DNA of 64,000 nucleotides from Spodoptera frugiperda (Eukaryota > Arthropoda > Insecta > Lepidoptera > Noctuidae), in the NCBI RefSeq assembly GCF_023101765.2, contig NC_064229.1:2360001-2424000 (forward strand), read 5' to 3'. Shown here piece after piece: positions 48,476-59,759 of the stretch (its first letter is position 1; every line of letters starts with the position of its first letter). The notes beneath the pieces are model-generated. The model saw only the letters and a program-made list of their open reading frames with translations, was not told the origin of the DNA and made no database searches. The position numbers and the translations under genes were made by a program.

Positions 48476-49121
48476 TGTAACCGGCCAAGTGCGAGTCGGG
48501 CTCGCCCATGAATTTGGGTTCCGTAACAGCAAGTAGATGACATAATATAAAAGTTATAAAATAACTTGGTTTTACATAGTGTTTGTATGAACGACAAAGT
48601 TATATTTGCGTTTTTTAAAAATGTATTATTTCTTAAAAACTGACAATGATATCTCGTTCAAACCAATTTTCATCGCGTTTCCATTGAAATCTACAAAATA
48701 TATATATTTTTTGCTTTCTCACTCTCTTATTTTAAAGTTAAAGAGGGGAGAGGACACTCATTTTTCCACTTTGGAAGCGTCTATCTTTCAAACAATTGAT
48801 TTTAACGAAAAGTGGTTTTAGGAACCTTAATATCTTTTTTAAAGACCTATCCATAGACACCCATCACGGATATGTAAGCTGAAAAAAAAATTATTTTGAG
48901 TTAGTTCCATGTATGGAGTGCCCTCCTTTAATTTTTAAATTTATTAATTTTTTTAAAAATTCGAATATGTAGCGGTTACCGAAATACATCAACCTACAAA
49001 GTTTCAACTATGTAGGTCCAACAGTTTGGGAAATAAATGGCTGTGATATACGGACGGACAGACAGACAGACATGATGAATCTATACGGGTTCCGTTTTTT
49101 GCCATTTGGCTACGGAACCCC
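48476..49121 (+). mobile_element. 646-bp Helitron-like interspersed element with long flanking direct repeat
   Basis: Begins TGTAACCGGCCAAGTGCGAG and ends TTTGGCTACGGAACCCC, a sequence I know as a very widespread lepidopteran repeat. GGGTTCCGTA (48516-48525) is the exact inverse of TACGGAACCC (49111-49120). A 9-bp stem with a 16-nt loop (49087-49120) lies at the right end. GCGAGTCGGGCTCGC forms a small hairpin at the left. Flanks are direct repeats, 48444-48475 and 49122-49156. The open frame 48606-48821 is internal and shows no recognisable domain. Confidence 0.7.
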
Positions 49122-49279
49122 AAAAACGATTACAATAACAGTTATTGTATCTCACTGAGTAAAGTATAGGTAAATGTATTTAGGTACCGTACCGTACCTA
49201 TGTATTATGATTTTTACCAGGTGAAACTTAGCTATTATAAATAAATGAAAAATGAATAAATTGTAATTTATTGGTGCAA

Positions 49280-49498
49280 TCTTACTCATATTATAAATGC
49301 GAATGGTGGTGAATTTGTGGGTACTTGTTACTCAATCATGTTAAAAAGAGTTTTTGTGTGTCTGTTACTCCATCACGTCAAAATGGGTGTAGGGATCGGG
49401 ATGAAACTTGGAACAGGGGTAGATTATGGTCTGAAATAACACATAGGACACTTTATATCCCACGGGACCGCAGGTGAAGCCGCTGGCAAAAGCTAGTA
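49280..49498 (-). mobile_element. LINE tail D, long copy
   Basis: GGATGAAACTTGGAACAGGG, TATCCCACGGGACCGCAGGT and GAAGCCGCTGGCAAAAGCTA. Confidence 0.7.
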
Positions 49499-50032
49499 TA
49501 TGAATGAATAGTAATCTTATAATGCAGTTCCACATAATTATTTTATTACTGACCTATTTCATAACATTAATTTATACAGAAGTAACTCAATTCCTTAGCC
49601 AGTTTTCATGAAGTTTGTTCAGCTTTTTTCAAAATATTTGTAAAATTAAATACACAAGTAGGTAGGCACGCACCTATGCCGTACTGAAACAAAGTCAGCA
49701 AGCGTCACTGGTATTTCCTGTTCGGCTGAAAGTTTTTAAACAATTCTTTATTTAGAAACTAAAATATTTCAGATGACTCAATACTCGTATGAGTTAATTA
49801 GTCGACACTTGATGAAACTGTGTTGCATACCATTGCATACCATTGCTGAAATAAAACGTAATATAAAGAAATTCTCACACGTTACGAAATAACTCAACAT
49901 TACGTCACTTATCTTTTCGGGACTATTTTCATTATTTCATACATTATGCCATTACAAACTCCTTGAGAAAAATATGTTTTAAATATTCTTGTCCCGAAAT
50001 TAAACCTAAGAGTTCATACTTAGCAGTTGTGT

Positions 50033-50120
50033 CAAAGTCAAAGTCATAATTATTTATTTCAAATAGACCAGGAAAGCACATTTGAACGACAAAGCAAATA
50101 TAATAATATAAAAAAGAAAT
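50033..50120 (-). mobile_element. LINE tail I fragment
   Basis: CAAAGTCAAAGTCATAATTA and AGACCAGGAAAGCACATTTG. Confidence 0.6.
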
Positions 50121-50319
50121 ATCTATTAGTGCGTCAAACAATTAAAGAGTAAAATCCTTCATTATAATTATATATCCGTAAAATACAGTTCATGCAAGTA
50201 GCTCAGACGTAAAAAGTCTAAACACGTTACTGAGTTATTCGAAAATACCGAACGCATCGCAATAAGAGTACATTCATAAATTCCCCGCCTATTTGCCGAC
50301 AAACGTATTAGCGGAAACA

Positions 50320-50490
50320 TTCAAAAGAATACAAAAAACTGCGCGTGAGTGCAAGTGTCACGATCCCTGAATGAGCGGCGCGCGTTATATCGGGAAGTAA
50401 AAAAATAAAAACAAACCGCTCGGCCACCTTCGTGCACCTTCGGCGGTGGTCGGGGGCGCTCGGCACCTGTCGCCTGCGCCGGTATTCGGA
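50320..50490. promoter_or_regulatory. CpG-rich block, candidate promoter
   Basis: Contains GCGGCGCGCGTTATATCGGG and CGGTGGTCGGGGGCGCTCGG. On the - strand GATATAACGCGCG could act as a TATA element. The minus-strand open frame across it has low-complexity Arg-rich content and no support. Confidence 0.3.
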
Positions 50491-50734
50491 ACTATTTTTT
50501 GTTCTTTTTACATTTTGTTTACATTGTTGGCTGTATAAACATAATTGATATAAGTGCCGGTACACAATCTACTGTAAACTACCGTTATCTTTGTAGACAG
50601 ATTTCTTTTGAATAATGAGACACTAAATATTACGAAATCCTTTAATCGTATGCGCATAACTTTACCATAGAAAACAATGGAAAGAGAAAAATTGCATCAC
50701 ACGCTTCCTTTAAGAAGCACCAACAAAATGAAAC

Positions 50735-50935
50735 TTGGTCTCTTTCGATGGGTATTTATTCTATTTGTCCGGTTCCCATGGCAACGGACCTATGAGAAAG
50801 GGCCAGCTATGGCCCATCAGTGTCATTGAGATTTATGGGACACTTAGGGTACAATTGGATAATACTTTAAACAAGCCGGACATTGAAGCTGGTACTGACT
50901 ACTGGCCAATTAGCTACGAAGCTGTATCGCGATTT
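50735..50935 (-). repeat. Probable interspersed repeat end
   Basis: The - strand reads ATCGCGATACAGCTTCGTAG, ATGGGCCATAGCTGGCCC and CCGTTGCCATGGGAACCGG, familiar from lepidopteran dispersed repeats. The + open frame across it (50735-51085) is probably not a gene. Confidence 0.35.
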
Positions 50936-50939
50936 TTTA

Positions 50940-52127
50940 CTTTATTTTGTTATTTCAAGGTTCCTGCGGCGGTAGCTAGCCAATTGAATGTGTCTGGATG
51001 TTTTATGCAATGTTTGTTTTGCTTGTGTGTTTTTCTTACGTTTTTTTCTATTGTCAATAATTTTATTACTTTAGAAAGACGTTAAGTAATCCTAAGTAGC
51101 TAGACTAATGTGCTTAAATATTTATCATATTTTATTTTTATTGGAGAACCCACAGCGATACAATAAAATATCACAAATGAAATTTTACTGTAAAGTAAGG
51201 CTAATTACAGGTTGTCCCAGTTTTTTACCACAGGGTATAAAGTTTGGTTACAGAACGGACAAAATATTACAATAAGTATCTACTAACTATAATAATGGGA
51301 ACTTTAATATAACTTGATTTTTTAATATAGTATTTTTTGATTAAAAGTTATAACAATTCGGTCCGACTCGAGTCGATATTTATTTCTTAATATTATGAAT
51401 GCCATAAAAAGTTTAAAAAAGGAATGGAGAGGATGGTTTAAAAGAAGAAATATAGTAATATCTAACTCTCAAAACGTTTCAAATCTAGCCGGACTAGAAA
51501 CAAGTTGAATAAGGCCATAAGACCTACAAGCTAAGTAATGCCTAATTACCCAATTTTGGTGAAAACGGACTCAAACATCACGATTTAAATGATAAGATCG
51601 GGTAACATGTTAATATGGATGTTGAACATGGTAAAATGACAATAGAACATGTTGACATGTAAGTTGAACATGTCATATTGTTACAGGCAGACTAGGCTAT
51701 GGTCACCATGTATGGATTACTTTTATGGTCTATTAGAAGTTAAGGAATGATGTGCGGTGTGGGTGAATTTTGTTCTAAAATTCTACTTATATGTATTTCA
51801 AAAAGTAAGTAATTAGGAAAGAAATGAGGATTGTAGGTCTTAGTGTTGTTGTTTTATGTGTTGTTTTTCCTAAAAGTTCAGGAGGAGTTAGTTTTTTTTT
51901 CCATAAACTTTCTTTATTTGTGTAACTTCTTCAATTATCTTAAGGGGTGGAATACTTTGTTAATAGGAACTTTGCCTGCTGAAATTCTGACGCTGTAATA
52001 TTAATCTCCTCTAAATTAAAAACAAAACTGAATTAAACAGAGTTTTTGAACTGTGTCTAATGTGACTGTGGCAGAGAATCTGAGCCCAATATACGGACGA
52101 TTATAATGATTATATACCAATGGACAA
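50940..52127. other. No gene identified
   Basis: AT-rich. No repeat copy recognised. Confidence 0.4.
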
Positions 52128-52183
52128 CTAGTAGAGCTTTCTTCCATTAATACTACGTGTGTAAACCGTGATTGTTAGTTAAT
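52128..52183 (+). repeat. 65-bp short repeat H, copy 4
   Basis: ACTAGTAGAGCTTTCTTCCA, then GTGTGTAAACCGTGATTGTT. Confidence 0.65.
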
Positions 52184-53464
52184 TCAGATGATTATTTGTA
52201 TGTAATACCGTTCATTTACAATCATTCAAATTAATTTCAATAATACATATAACATTAAAACAAATAACAAAATCAATAAACTTGTACGTATCAGTACATT
52301 AATGTAATTGTGAGTGACTCGATTGCTCTCGGCAATCAATCGATTGTTCAATCGCCATCGATCATTTTATAGCTCAATCACTCATTCATACAACTAATAA
52401 AATAAGTGAGTGAAGTGGAGGCCAACCTCAGTAGGCCTGAACTCATTATTGTAATGATATTGTTTGATTTGATTATTAATTTAGTTAACATCAGACATTT
52501 ATAATGCTGTTGGAATTTATTTTGTTGTGTGCTTGCTGTTGTTTTAATGTAGGCTCTTAAGTTTTAGTTTGTGGGTTTAGTTCCTGAAAACGCCAAATTT
52601 ATTTTGAATTATTTTAAATTCTTGACGAAAGAAATTTACAAGGTGGATAAGAATGGAGCCTTCGGTAGAGGGCGCCCTAGATGGACATTTAGAGAGGGCC
52701 AAATTAAAAGTATCCTTAATCGACGAGAATGCATGAAGAAAAGACTGAGAACTGATGACTGTTGATAAAGCGAGAGAAATGTGTAAGAATCGTAACAATT
52801 GGCGATCCTTAGTCTCTGCCAACCCACATAAGAGACAGGCATGAGGTTATGTATGTATTTTAAATTCTCATAACGTTTGGTTTAAATAAAGATAGCTGAG
52901 GAAATTTTGATGCTCTTATCCTTTATACTTGTTTACATATTGAAGGAATGGACAGAGAGATAGTTTGATTATAATATTATAGGTAATAAAGATTAGTATC
53001 AACATAATCATCCAAACATTAGACGCACCAAAATGTTCATTAATAATTAATCTAAACCAATTTTTCAACTAAACAACGAAAGAAAATATTCGCAAAATCG
53101 ATTACCAAATCGATAAAAGTCAAAGTTTAAAACAACATTGATTTATTGCCTGCAAACAATGATAGCTCTGTCAAATGTCAACACAGCTTGACATTGCGGG
53201 CAAAAATGACAGAGGTTATCAAACAAAACAGGAGGATTACGTATCAGGGGCACACCTTTGTAGTTTTAATTACCAAAACATAATATGTGCCAATTTCTTC
53301 AGGTGGGTTTAAAACGACCTTCCATTTTCTCACATACTTGTTACTTAGCGTCACTTTAGAGCTAGAACTAAGTGCTTATATATTTGACATTGGCATTTAT
53401 TACTCTCTCTGCTTGCGAGACAGGTAAATATGTCGTAATTGTAGAACTAACATAACCTAATTGT

Positions 53465-53623
53465 GTGCAGTCGGTTAAACTGAGTGGACAAGTGAAGATG
53501 TACATTGTGCAGTGATTCATAAACTTGGTTACATATTTTTGAAGTGGATTTTGTTTTTTTTTTTTGTTATATTTTTAAAATGTTTTTCTTTTTCGTCGCT
53601 CAAGTGTTTTGCTCGGGAGAAAG
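53465..53623 (+). other. Possible first exon with start codon
   Basis: The stretch begins at a CAGTC initiator-like site and reads like a lepidopteran 5' UTR (AGTGGACAAGTGAAGATG, GTGCAGTGATTCATAAAC). It reaches donor-like AAG|GTAAAG at 53624. ATG at 53580 encodes MFFFFVAQVFCSGE, a short hydrophobic start, before the junction in phase 2. A second donor six bases on would include a stop. The T-rich run before the ATG weakens the case. Confidence 0.2.
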
Positions 53624-54231
53624 GTAAAGGTAAGGATTTGTTTATTTATTTTTTCATTATTATTCGACTAATCCTGCTTAGTGTTTGTTTGTGTTGGTTA
53701 ATAGGTATTTAGATTTTGGCTTTGAATAATATTCGTAATCTAGAACGTTTAAATTGTTATTTAGTTTTGAGTATTAAATAATTTTACTGAATTAAAACTT
53801 AATGTTTAAGAATCTGTTTACGTATCTGAAAATTATTGCTGCATATTTTTTTTGGATTTTATTATAATTGGATATTATTTTGCGGATTTTTTTTTGTTTC
53901 TGACTCTACTTGATGTATATTCACTATACTCACTAAAATATTTGGCCTTAGCACCTCGTGACCATTTCATATATTGACTGACAAATGCCAGTAGCTTGGT
54001 TTCAGTCACTTTTTGACTAAATAGTGCTAATAATATAATCTAACACTTATGTATTTTGAAATAATAATGAAAGTAAAAGTTTTTGAAATTTCGCTTTCTC
54101 TGAATCTCATTTCAGTATAGATGATATGTTGCGCGATAATTTTCTTTTATTAAATGAAGCTATGTTCAAATCACATAAAATATAAGACCTTAAATAATTT
54201 CAAATTTGCATCTAGTTTAGATTAGATATCA

Positions 54232-54375
54232 CTCTCTTTTTTTGAGGGGTAAAATCATCCAATGACTTCTTCTGTCTTGAATGACGCAAAAGAGTGTCAG
54301 ATAGGCTAAAAACCACCTCGTTCTTTCTCCTGTTCTTCGAGCCGGAGCCCCGGTAAACCGCGAGGTAGTTCGTTC
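54232..54375 (-). mobile_element. 150-bp element B, copy
   Basis: GGGGTAAAATCATCCAATGA through GGTAAACCGCGAGGTAG. Confidence 0.7.
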
Positions 54376-54388
54376 GTTGGTACACTAC

Positions 54389-54700
54389 CTACATCATCAA
54401 GAGGCTGTGACAGTCTACTAATGGAGCATGTCCCTTCTTTACAGAGCCTTCTTCTTTGCCATTATCGCCATTCACCACACTTGGCAAGTGGGTTGGGTGA
54501 CTACCAGTCACCAATAAAGACTCCCTAAAAAAATAAAGCACCGTTTCATCACACACATCTTCTAAGAAATAGATACCGATTAAACCATAATCTTTCGCAT
54601 ATATCTCAGTAGGTACAAATCGTATGTCATCAGTCGCGAAAACTGACCCAGTTGTATCACAAGGTGAATGACATTCAGCCCGGGTCACTGGTCAGTGGCC
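54389..54700 (-). pseudogene. Coding-like minus-strand remnant, probably repeat-derived
   Basis: An open frame of about 100 codons with no ATG at its head contains VFATDDIRFVPTEIYAKDYG and FLEDVCDETVLYFF. The acceptor-like run CTTTATTTTTTTAG lies within it, before the part encoding LLVTGSHPTHLPSVVNGDNG. The last third resembles a sequence I associate with dispersed lepidopteran repeats. It adjoins a copy of the 150-bp poly(A)-tailed element. It may be a transposon relic or a 3' exon of an unrecognised gene. The protein is not recognised. Confidence 0.25.
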
Positions 54701-55589
54701 ACTGGGCGCTATTTGTATCAAGTACCAACATCCGCTGTGGCTGAAAAATATAACGTAAATATAATATAGGTTATGTAACTAGGACGGGTTTGGTTATTCC
54801 GGTGTGGTGGCGGTTTTTGGTTGTTTTTGCCGGATTTTGGTTAATTTATTTGGTTTATGGTGTTTTTTTTACTTAACTGATTTTGTAGCTGTTATGTTTC
54901 AAATAGGTATGTATGTAAAGCTGTAGATACTTTGTAGGTATAGTATATTTTCCCTCGATAATATTTTCATGAGAATTAAAAGATTTTGCACACACGCGGG
55001 CACAGACGGAAGGTTGATGAATTGGTTTCTTAGTTTAAGATATTGTGTACGTTTGAAATCATAACAGATAAATTCAGTAATTTTGGCTAAACAATGAAAA
55101 AGAAAACATCAAGTCAGTTCGAAGTATCATTTGTTTCTAGAAATTACCAAATTAGACCATAACCATACATAGATAATGATTTACAACCAAAAAGGTTAAT
55201 CAGCCCAACAACTGTAGTTTTACATAGTAATATAAAAACAGTAAACAATTCGCTGCTATACCTCCACCCACTTGAATGGACTCTTACATCCAAATATAAA
55301 GGTTTCAAATATCTTCTAATTATAACATTACAAGCCATTTATGTGACAACTTTCTTTTGTTTTTCTCTATAAAAGCTTTTTCTGGGACAACGAGTATTTC
55401 GTTGATTGCTTTGAGTTGGGTACTAAGACCGATTTGTGGGTCGATCTGGTTTCCTTAACTATTAGAATCATCGTAGATAGTAAACATAAATAATATTTAA
55501 ACAATCTAAACCTTATCCCGTGCGAGGTGCACCTACACTAACAATACAATAGATTTTAGGTTTAATTTCGCTTATACATGTATTAAATG

Positions 55590-55680
55590 CTTATGCAAGC
55601 TACTTATTCGTTGCCTGACTCGGGAATCGAACCCTTTACGTCTTTGCTCGACAATTACGTTTGCGACGAAGCAGTATCTC
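55590..55680 (-). mobile_element. tRNA-like SINE head fragment
   Basis: The - strand has GGTTCGATTCCCGAGTCAGG preceded by GAGCAAAGACGTAAAG. Confidence 0.45.
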
Positions 55681-56009
55681 TGAATCTTCTCTTATAATAC
55701 ATACAATAATAATAATACATAGAAATGTGCATAGTTATCTTACTGACGTAACAATGCACAGTAACCTATATTGTACCTAATTAATACAAAGTTTGGCATC
55801 GTTTTGTCGCCGACTATAGATAGGAATGTTCAAATTATGTAAATATTCATATATATGTGGATATCTACAGCTTCCTCGTCCGCATGAGATCGGTCTATAA
55901 ATAACTGAGAGCCTCGTAAATGCATCGATGGCCCAGTCACACAAACGTTTGTGTCCGATATTAGTTGGTGGGACATTTTGACTATTTGTTTGTTCAATTT
56001 ATTAGATAC

Positions 56010-56160
56010 TAGCTTCTGCCAGCGGGTTCACATGCGTTTCCGTGGGATAAAAAGTAGCCTTAGTCAAAAGTATTTATTTCAAATAAGGCACTTTTGAATA
56101 TCAAATCAAATATAATAATATTAAAAATATCTGTCTGTCAGTCAGTCCTCTAGTGAAGCT
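56010..56160. mobile_element. LINE tail D start fused to LINE tail I
   Basis: AGCTTCTGCCAGCGGGTTCA and GGATAAAAAGTAGCCTTAG (tail D, +) run directly into inverted tail I (TTATTTCAAATAAGGCAC, CTGTCTGTCAGTCAGTCC). Tail D resumes as ACAGACCATAATCTATTC near 56188, so tail I seems to have inserted into tail D. Confidence 0.55.
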
Positions 56161-56643
56161 ACTTGCGTTATTCTATGAGTGTTATTACAGACCATAATCT
56201 ATTCATTTATAATATTAGTTAGGTTTTTAAATTTTTTACTTAAAGACACATATGTATGGTGACTAATTCAAAACATTTTCAAAATAAAGTAGGCGCTTTC
56301 AAAATTGATTGATTGGTACCTAATTTCGAAATTTAATTTCACCATTTTTAAGTAAGTAGTGGATAATCATTTGGATTTCACTTTCATAATCCTTAATTTT
56401 TTTAGATTAGAATCGCGTAAACAAATAATTTCCCTTGTGGTATTCCCCTAACGTGTGGGTTACATAATTATAAATGTTTTTATAATAAATCCACTTTTAA
56501 CCAGTTTGCCTAAAGTCCATCGAGTGAAACTTGAAAGATATCTGGTAGAAAGATAGGACTCTTATCACCTTAATCCGGTCATAATTCAAAACAAAACACT
56601 GGTATTACTAAAAACATAAATAAAATCCAAGCTGTAATACACA

Positions 56644-56793
56644 TCCGGTGCTGCGGACTGGGTTTACCGAGGCGCCGGCTCGAAAAGCAGGAGTAGGAAC
56701 GGGGTGGTTTTTAGTCAGTAAGAGTCTGACACTCCCTCTTGCCTCGCCTATGGCGAGAGAAGTCATTGGATGATTTTCCCCCTTAAAAAAGAC
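56644..56793 (+). mobile_element. 150-bp element B, full copy with 10-bp target duplication
   Basis: Flanked by GTAATACACA at 56634-56643 and 56794-56803. The body TCCGGTGCTGCGGAC through GGATGATTTTCCCCC ends in a short poly(A). Confidence 0.85.
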
Positions 56794-56831
56794 GTAATAC
56801 ACACATTCCTACCTAATTACCTTTACTACTT

Positions 56832-57036
56832 GACAGCACGGTTTGCGGGATGCAACTGGTTGCCGCGCAACGCAACGTGTAGCCGGTTTGATTCGCGCAA
56901 GGAGCAACTCTTTTTGTGATCCACAAATTTTCGTTCTGGGTCTGGGTGTGAAATGTACGTGACATTGTATGTTTATAAATGCACTCACAATACAGGAGAA
57001 AATCCTAGTGTGGGGCAATGTCTTTATATTAAAAAA
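56832..57036 (+). mobile_element. tRNA-derived SINE A, full-length copy
   Basis: TGACAGCACGGTTTGCGGG, a degraded B box (GGTTTGATTCG), GATCCACAAATTTTCGTTC and GGAGAAAATCCTAGTGTG. Confidence 0.75.
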
Positions 57037-57039
57037 GTA

Positions 57040-58245
57040 CAGAAAGCCTTTTAACCCTAAAGGAGTAGAGGTGCGCATACACTCATTTTATATCAGATAT
57101 TTAACACGTTCTTATTATAGGGGGTGATTTAAAATAAATCTGTTTTACTTTACCTAGGTTAGGTGTTATATTAGTTGTCGAAACAAAACATATAAAATTC
57201 CACCTACTCTACTTACCCTAAATAGCTAAACTATTCACTATCTCCAGCCACACTCGTGATAGACCACACCTTTATCGATTTGAAGGTCAATCAAATCGAT
57301 TACACAATTTGAAACAACATTTATGTCGATGCAACACTATCGAATTAATCGATACTCGATACGTATAATTACATTGCATCTTTATTGGCGTCATTGAGAT
57401 TATTTGTAGATGTTATCAGTTAGTTATCACGATAAATGGGTGAAGGTAGCCAGGCAGTTCCATGATACATGATAGCATGCATTTTATATCCTGGATGACT
57501 GGATGACCAATCATTATCAACGTCATCAACAGCTCCCAATATGATCTGCATTGCGTCAACTTAATCTTAGTTGTTTCTCTAATGTTTTTTTTATATAAAT
57601 TACTTTTGTTTTTCGGTTTACTCATGTAACTATTTGACGAGGAACTCGAGTTTCAGCGTGATCGTCGCTACGTCTTGTGTCGCGAAATGCTGCTCATGAA
57701 CATGAGCCTTTAAAATGGCTTGAAGCTAAGTGAGGTCCTCAGCAAATAGTTGAGTGAGTAATACATATTATTATGTCTCACGAAAGTTATAAATAATATA
57801 AACATGATTTTTGACATAAGTTGTAGGTGATAGTTATGTCTAAAACCTAGATCGATTCAGATATTTTGCATTAGGATATGTTTTTAATTTCGCCAGTTAG
57901 TATTTTCATTAGAATTCTACTTATGTTTTAAATGGAAGTTTATACAGAAGTATATTATTAGTTTAGTTATATACGCGTAAACAGCTGAACAATTTTGAAG
58001 AAATTTGGCACACCCATAGTGACGTTTACGGGTCAAAGTTTAGTAAATATAATAACTTATTTTATTTAGTCAGGTATCATATCGAAAGTAAAGAAATGCA
58101 TTATTTTTCAATAATCCAGGTTTATCGGTAGGATTACCGACATTAATCAAAATCCATGCATCAATATTCAGTGTTTAAAAGTGACATGTAAGTACCTGGG
58201 TTTTTTTTGTTTACTATGTCAACAACAAACTAAATAGGTATCTAT
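57040..58245. other. No gene identified
   Basis: Includes a cluster of ATCGAT sites at 57285-57360. These might be DRE-like regulatory sites, but no adjoining exon was found. Confidence 0.35.
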
Positions 58246-58249
58246 ATTG

Positions 58250-58300
58250 TCTCACCTTTTATTCCCGAGGGCGTAGGCAGATGCGTAATGCTTCCAGTCC
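58250..58300 (-). mobile_element. SINE F tail fragment
   Basis: TATTCCCGAGGGCGTAGGCA is the inverse of the SINE F tail (CTCTGCCTACCCC type). Confidence 0.45.
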
Positions 58301-59057
58301 TAAACTTAACTCCGTTTTATTTTAGTATTGCAACCTTTATGACAAAATAAAAAAAAAGTAGTAATAATTTGATTTTGACCGACGACGATCATAATTTTAA
58401 GGCATAATGTTTTTTAAAAACAAAATGTCGCAAAACAGCTCGGTTCAAGAATTAAGGCCACTTTGAACGCATGCTTAATCAATTTGACTCATGCATTCCT
58501 CTCGCTGTGTGCCGTGGTGCACTCCCTCCTCGCTTTACTCGCATGACTATTGTTGTGTAGATCAATTATGTTTGTAGATGCGACAATTCTTTCAATTTAA
58601 TTATGTAAAAAACATTTTTGAAGCTTTCAGAGGGCTTAGTACGAGTTTATTTTACGTTTAACGAGATCGAAACGTTATCGCGTACGGTGCTCTAATTGGT
58701 CGGTTTATTGATGTAGGCTTAGAGATTTTAGTGAAAAGTGATAAAATGGAGAAAATAAATATGAGTAGGCAAAAGTTATTCAAAGATATTTAGCCAAATC
58801 GTTGTAAGACTTAATGGATAGAAAATAATGATTCATAGGTTGCTAAAATTTATACAACATTAAAGTTTGTAAAAGGCAGTTTACATTACACAGATGCAAT
58901 ATTGCATTATCTTACCAAAGTGCGAAGTACAGTGGAGGACAGATAAGCTTGATCATTTTAATTTTTTATTGCCTAAACCCAGCAATAACATTAAGCCATA
59001 CACCATAAATCTCTCATCAAATATAAAAGCGATAACGTCGCAGCGTAGAGACCCAAC

Positions 59058-59210
59058 ATGTGTAATCTTTTTATCGGTGGTGCTAGTGCGTTTGATGATG
59101 TTCAGCTACCTGCATTGGCAGACACTGTCCACCACCCCGCTTCATTTGTCAATTCAAGGTCATGGGGCAAAATTAGAGAGCAGATCTCATCAAGTGCAAT
59201 TAAACATTAA
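59058..59210 (+). CDS. Small coding-like ORF, possibly an exon or transposon relic
   Basis: The 50-codon frame starts at ATG 59058 and ends TAA 59208-59210. Its composition is protein-like, with FIGGASAFDDVQLPALADTV and NSRSWGKIREQISSS. A TAG lies four codons upstream in the same frame. The DNA is GC-richer than its surroundings, so the other forward frame (58894-59235) is also open. About 450 bp downstream, 59655-59750 reads IERGNAASILGTLPCDSEDD, which loosely recalls the acidic N-terminus of piggyBac-like transposases. Both may be parts of one dead element. Confidence 0.25.
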   Translation: MCNLFIGGASAFDDVQLPALADTVHHPASFVNSRSWGKIREQISSSAIKH

Positions 59211-59759
59211 CTTAGTGGTGGTCAGGCGCATGTGACCACCATTGTACATATCTACATAAACATGCCAAATGTTTCGCATATGTGTCAATTTAGTGAGCAA
59301 TCAAGATTAGTAGGAAACTGTGTCATACTTGTTTGTTTTTTTTTTTGTAATTGTACTAACTTACCTAGTTATTAATGATGCAAGCTCTTTATCATTACGG
59401 ATCATTATTTCTATTTTTAGCTTTTCATTTCCCTTAAGACTTGTAAAGGATATTAAAAAATGTAGCAGTACAGGATGTAATTTTAACTAGTGGCAAATTG
59501 TCTGTAACATTATTGTGTAATTAATTTCACTATCGGACCACAAAACTTTTGTAATGTACCTTGTGTAGTTATAATGGTTGAAACTTTAGGGCAGTGGGGT
59601 CCAAGTGCACATCTCCTTTAGAAATATATTGTAAAGAGGCAGTTTGACACTTCAGGTAACCACAATTGCCATTGAACGTGGCAATGCTGCCAGTATTTTG
59701 GGCACCTTACCTTGCGACTCTGAAGATGATTATTGTTTTCGCTTAAAGTTAGTTTTTTT

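Noticed and set aside
48606..48821. 71-codon open frame inside the 646-bp element
   Set aside because: Low-complexity, no domain, and internal to a dispersed non-coding element.
50308..50565. 85-codon minus frame, Arg-rich
   Set aside because: It crosses a CpG-rich block with biased composition. No signal, motif or splice evidence.
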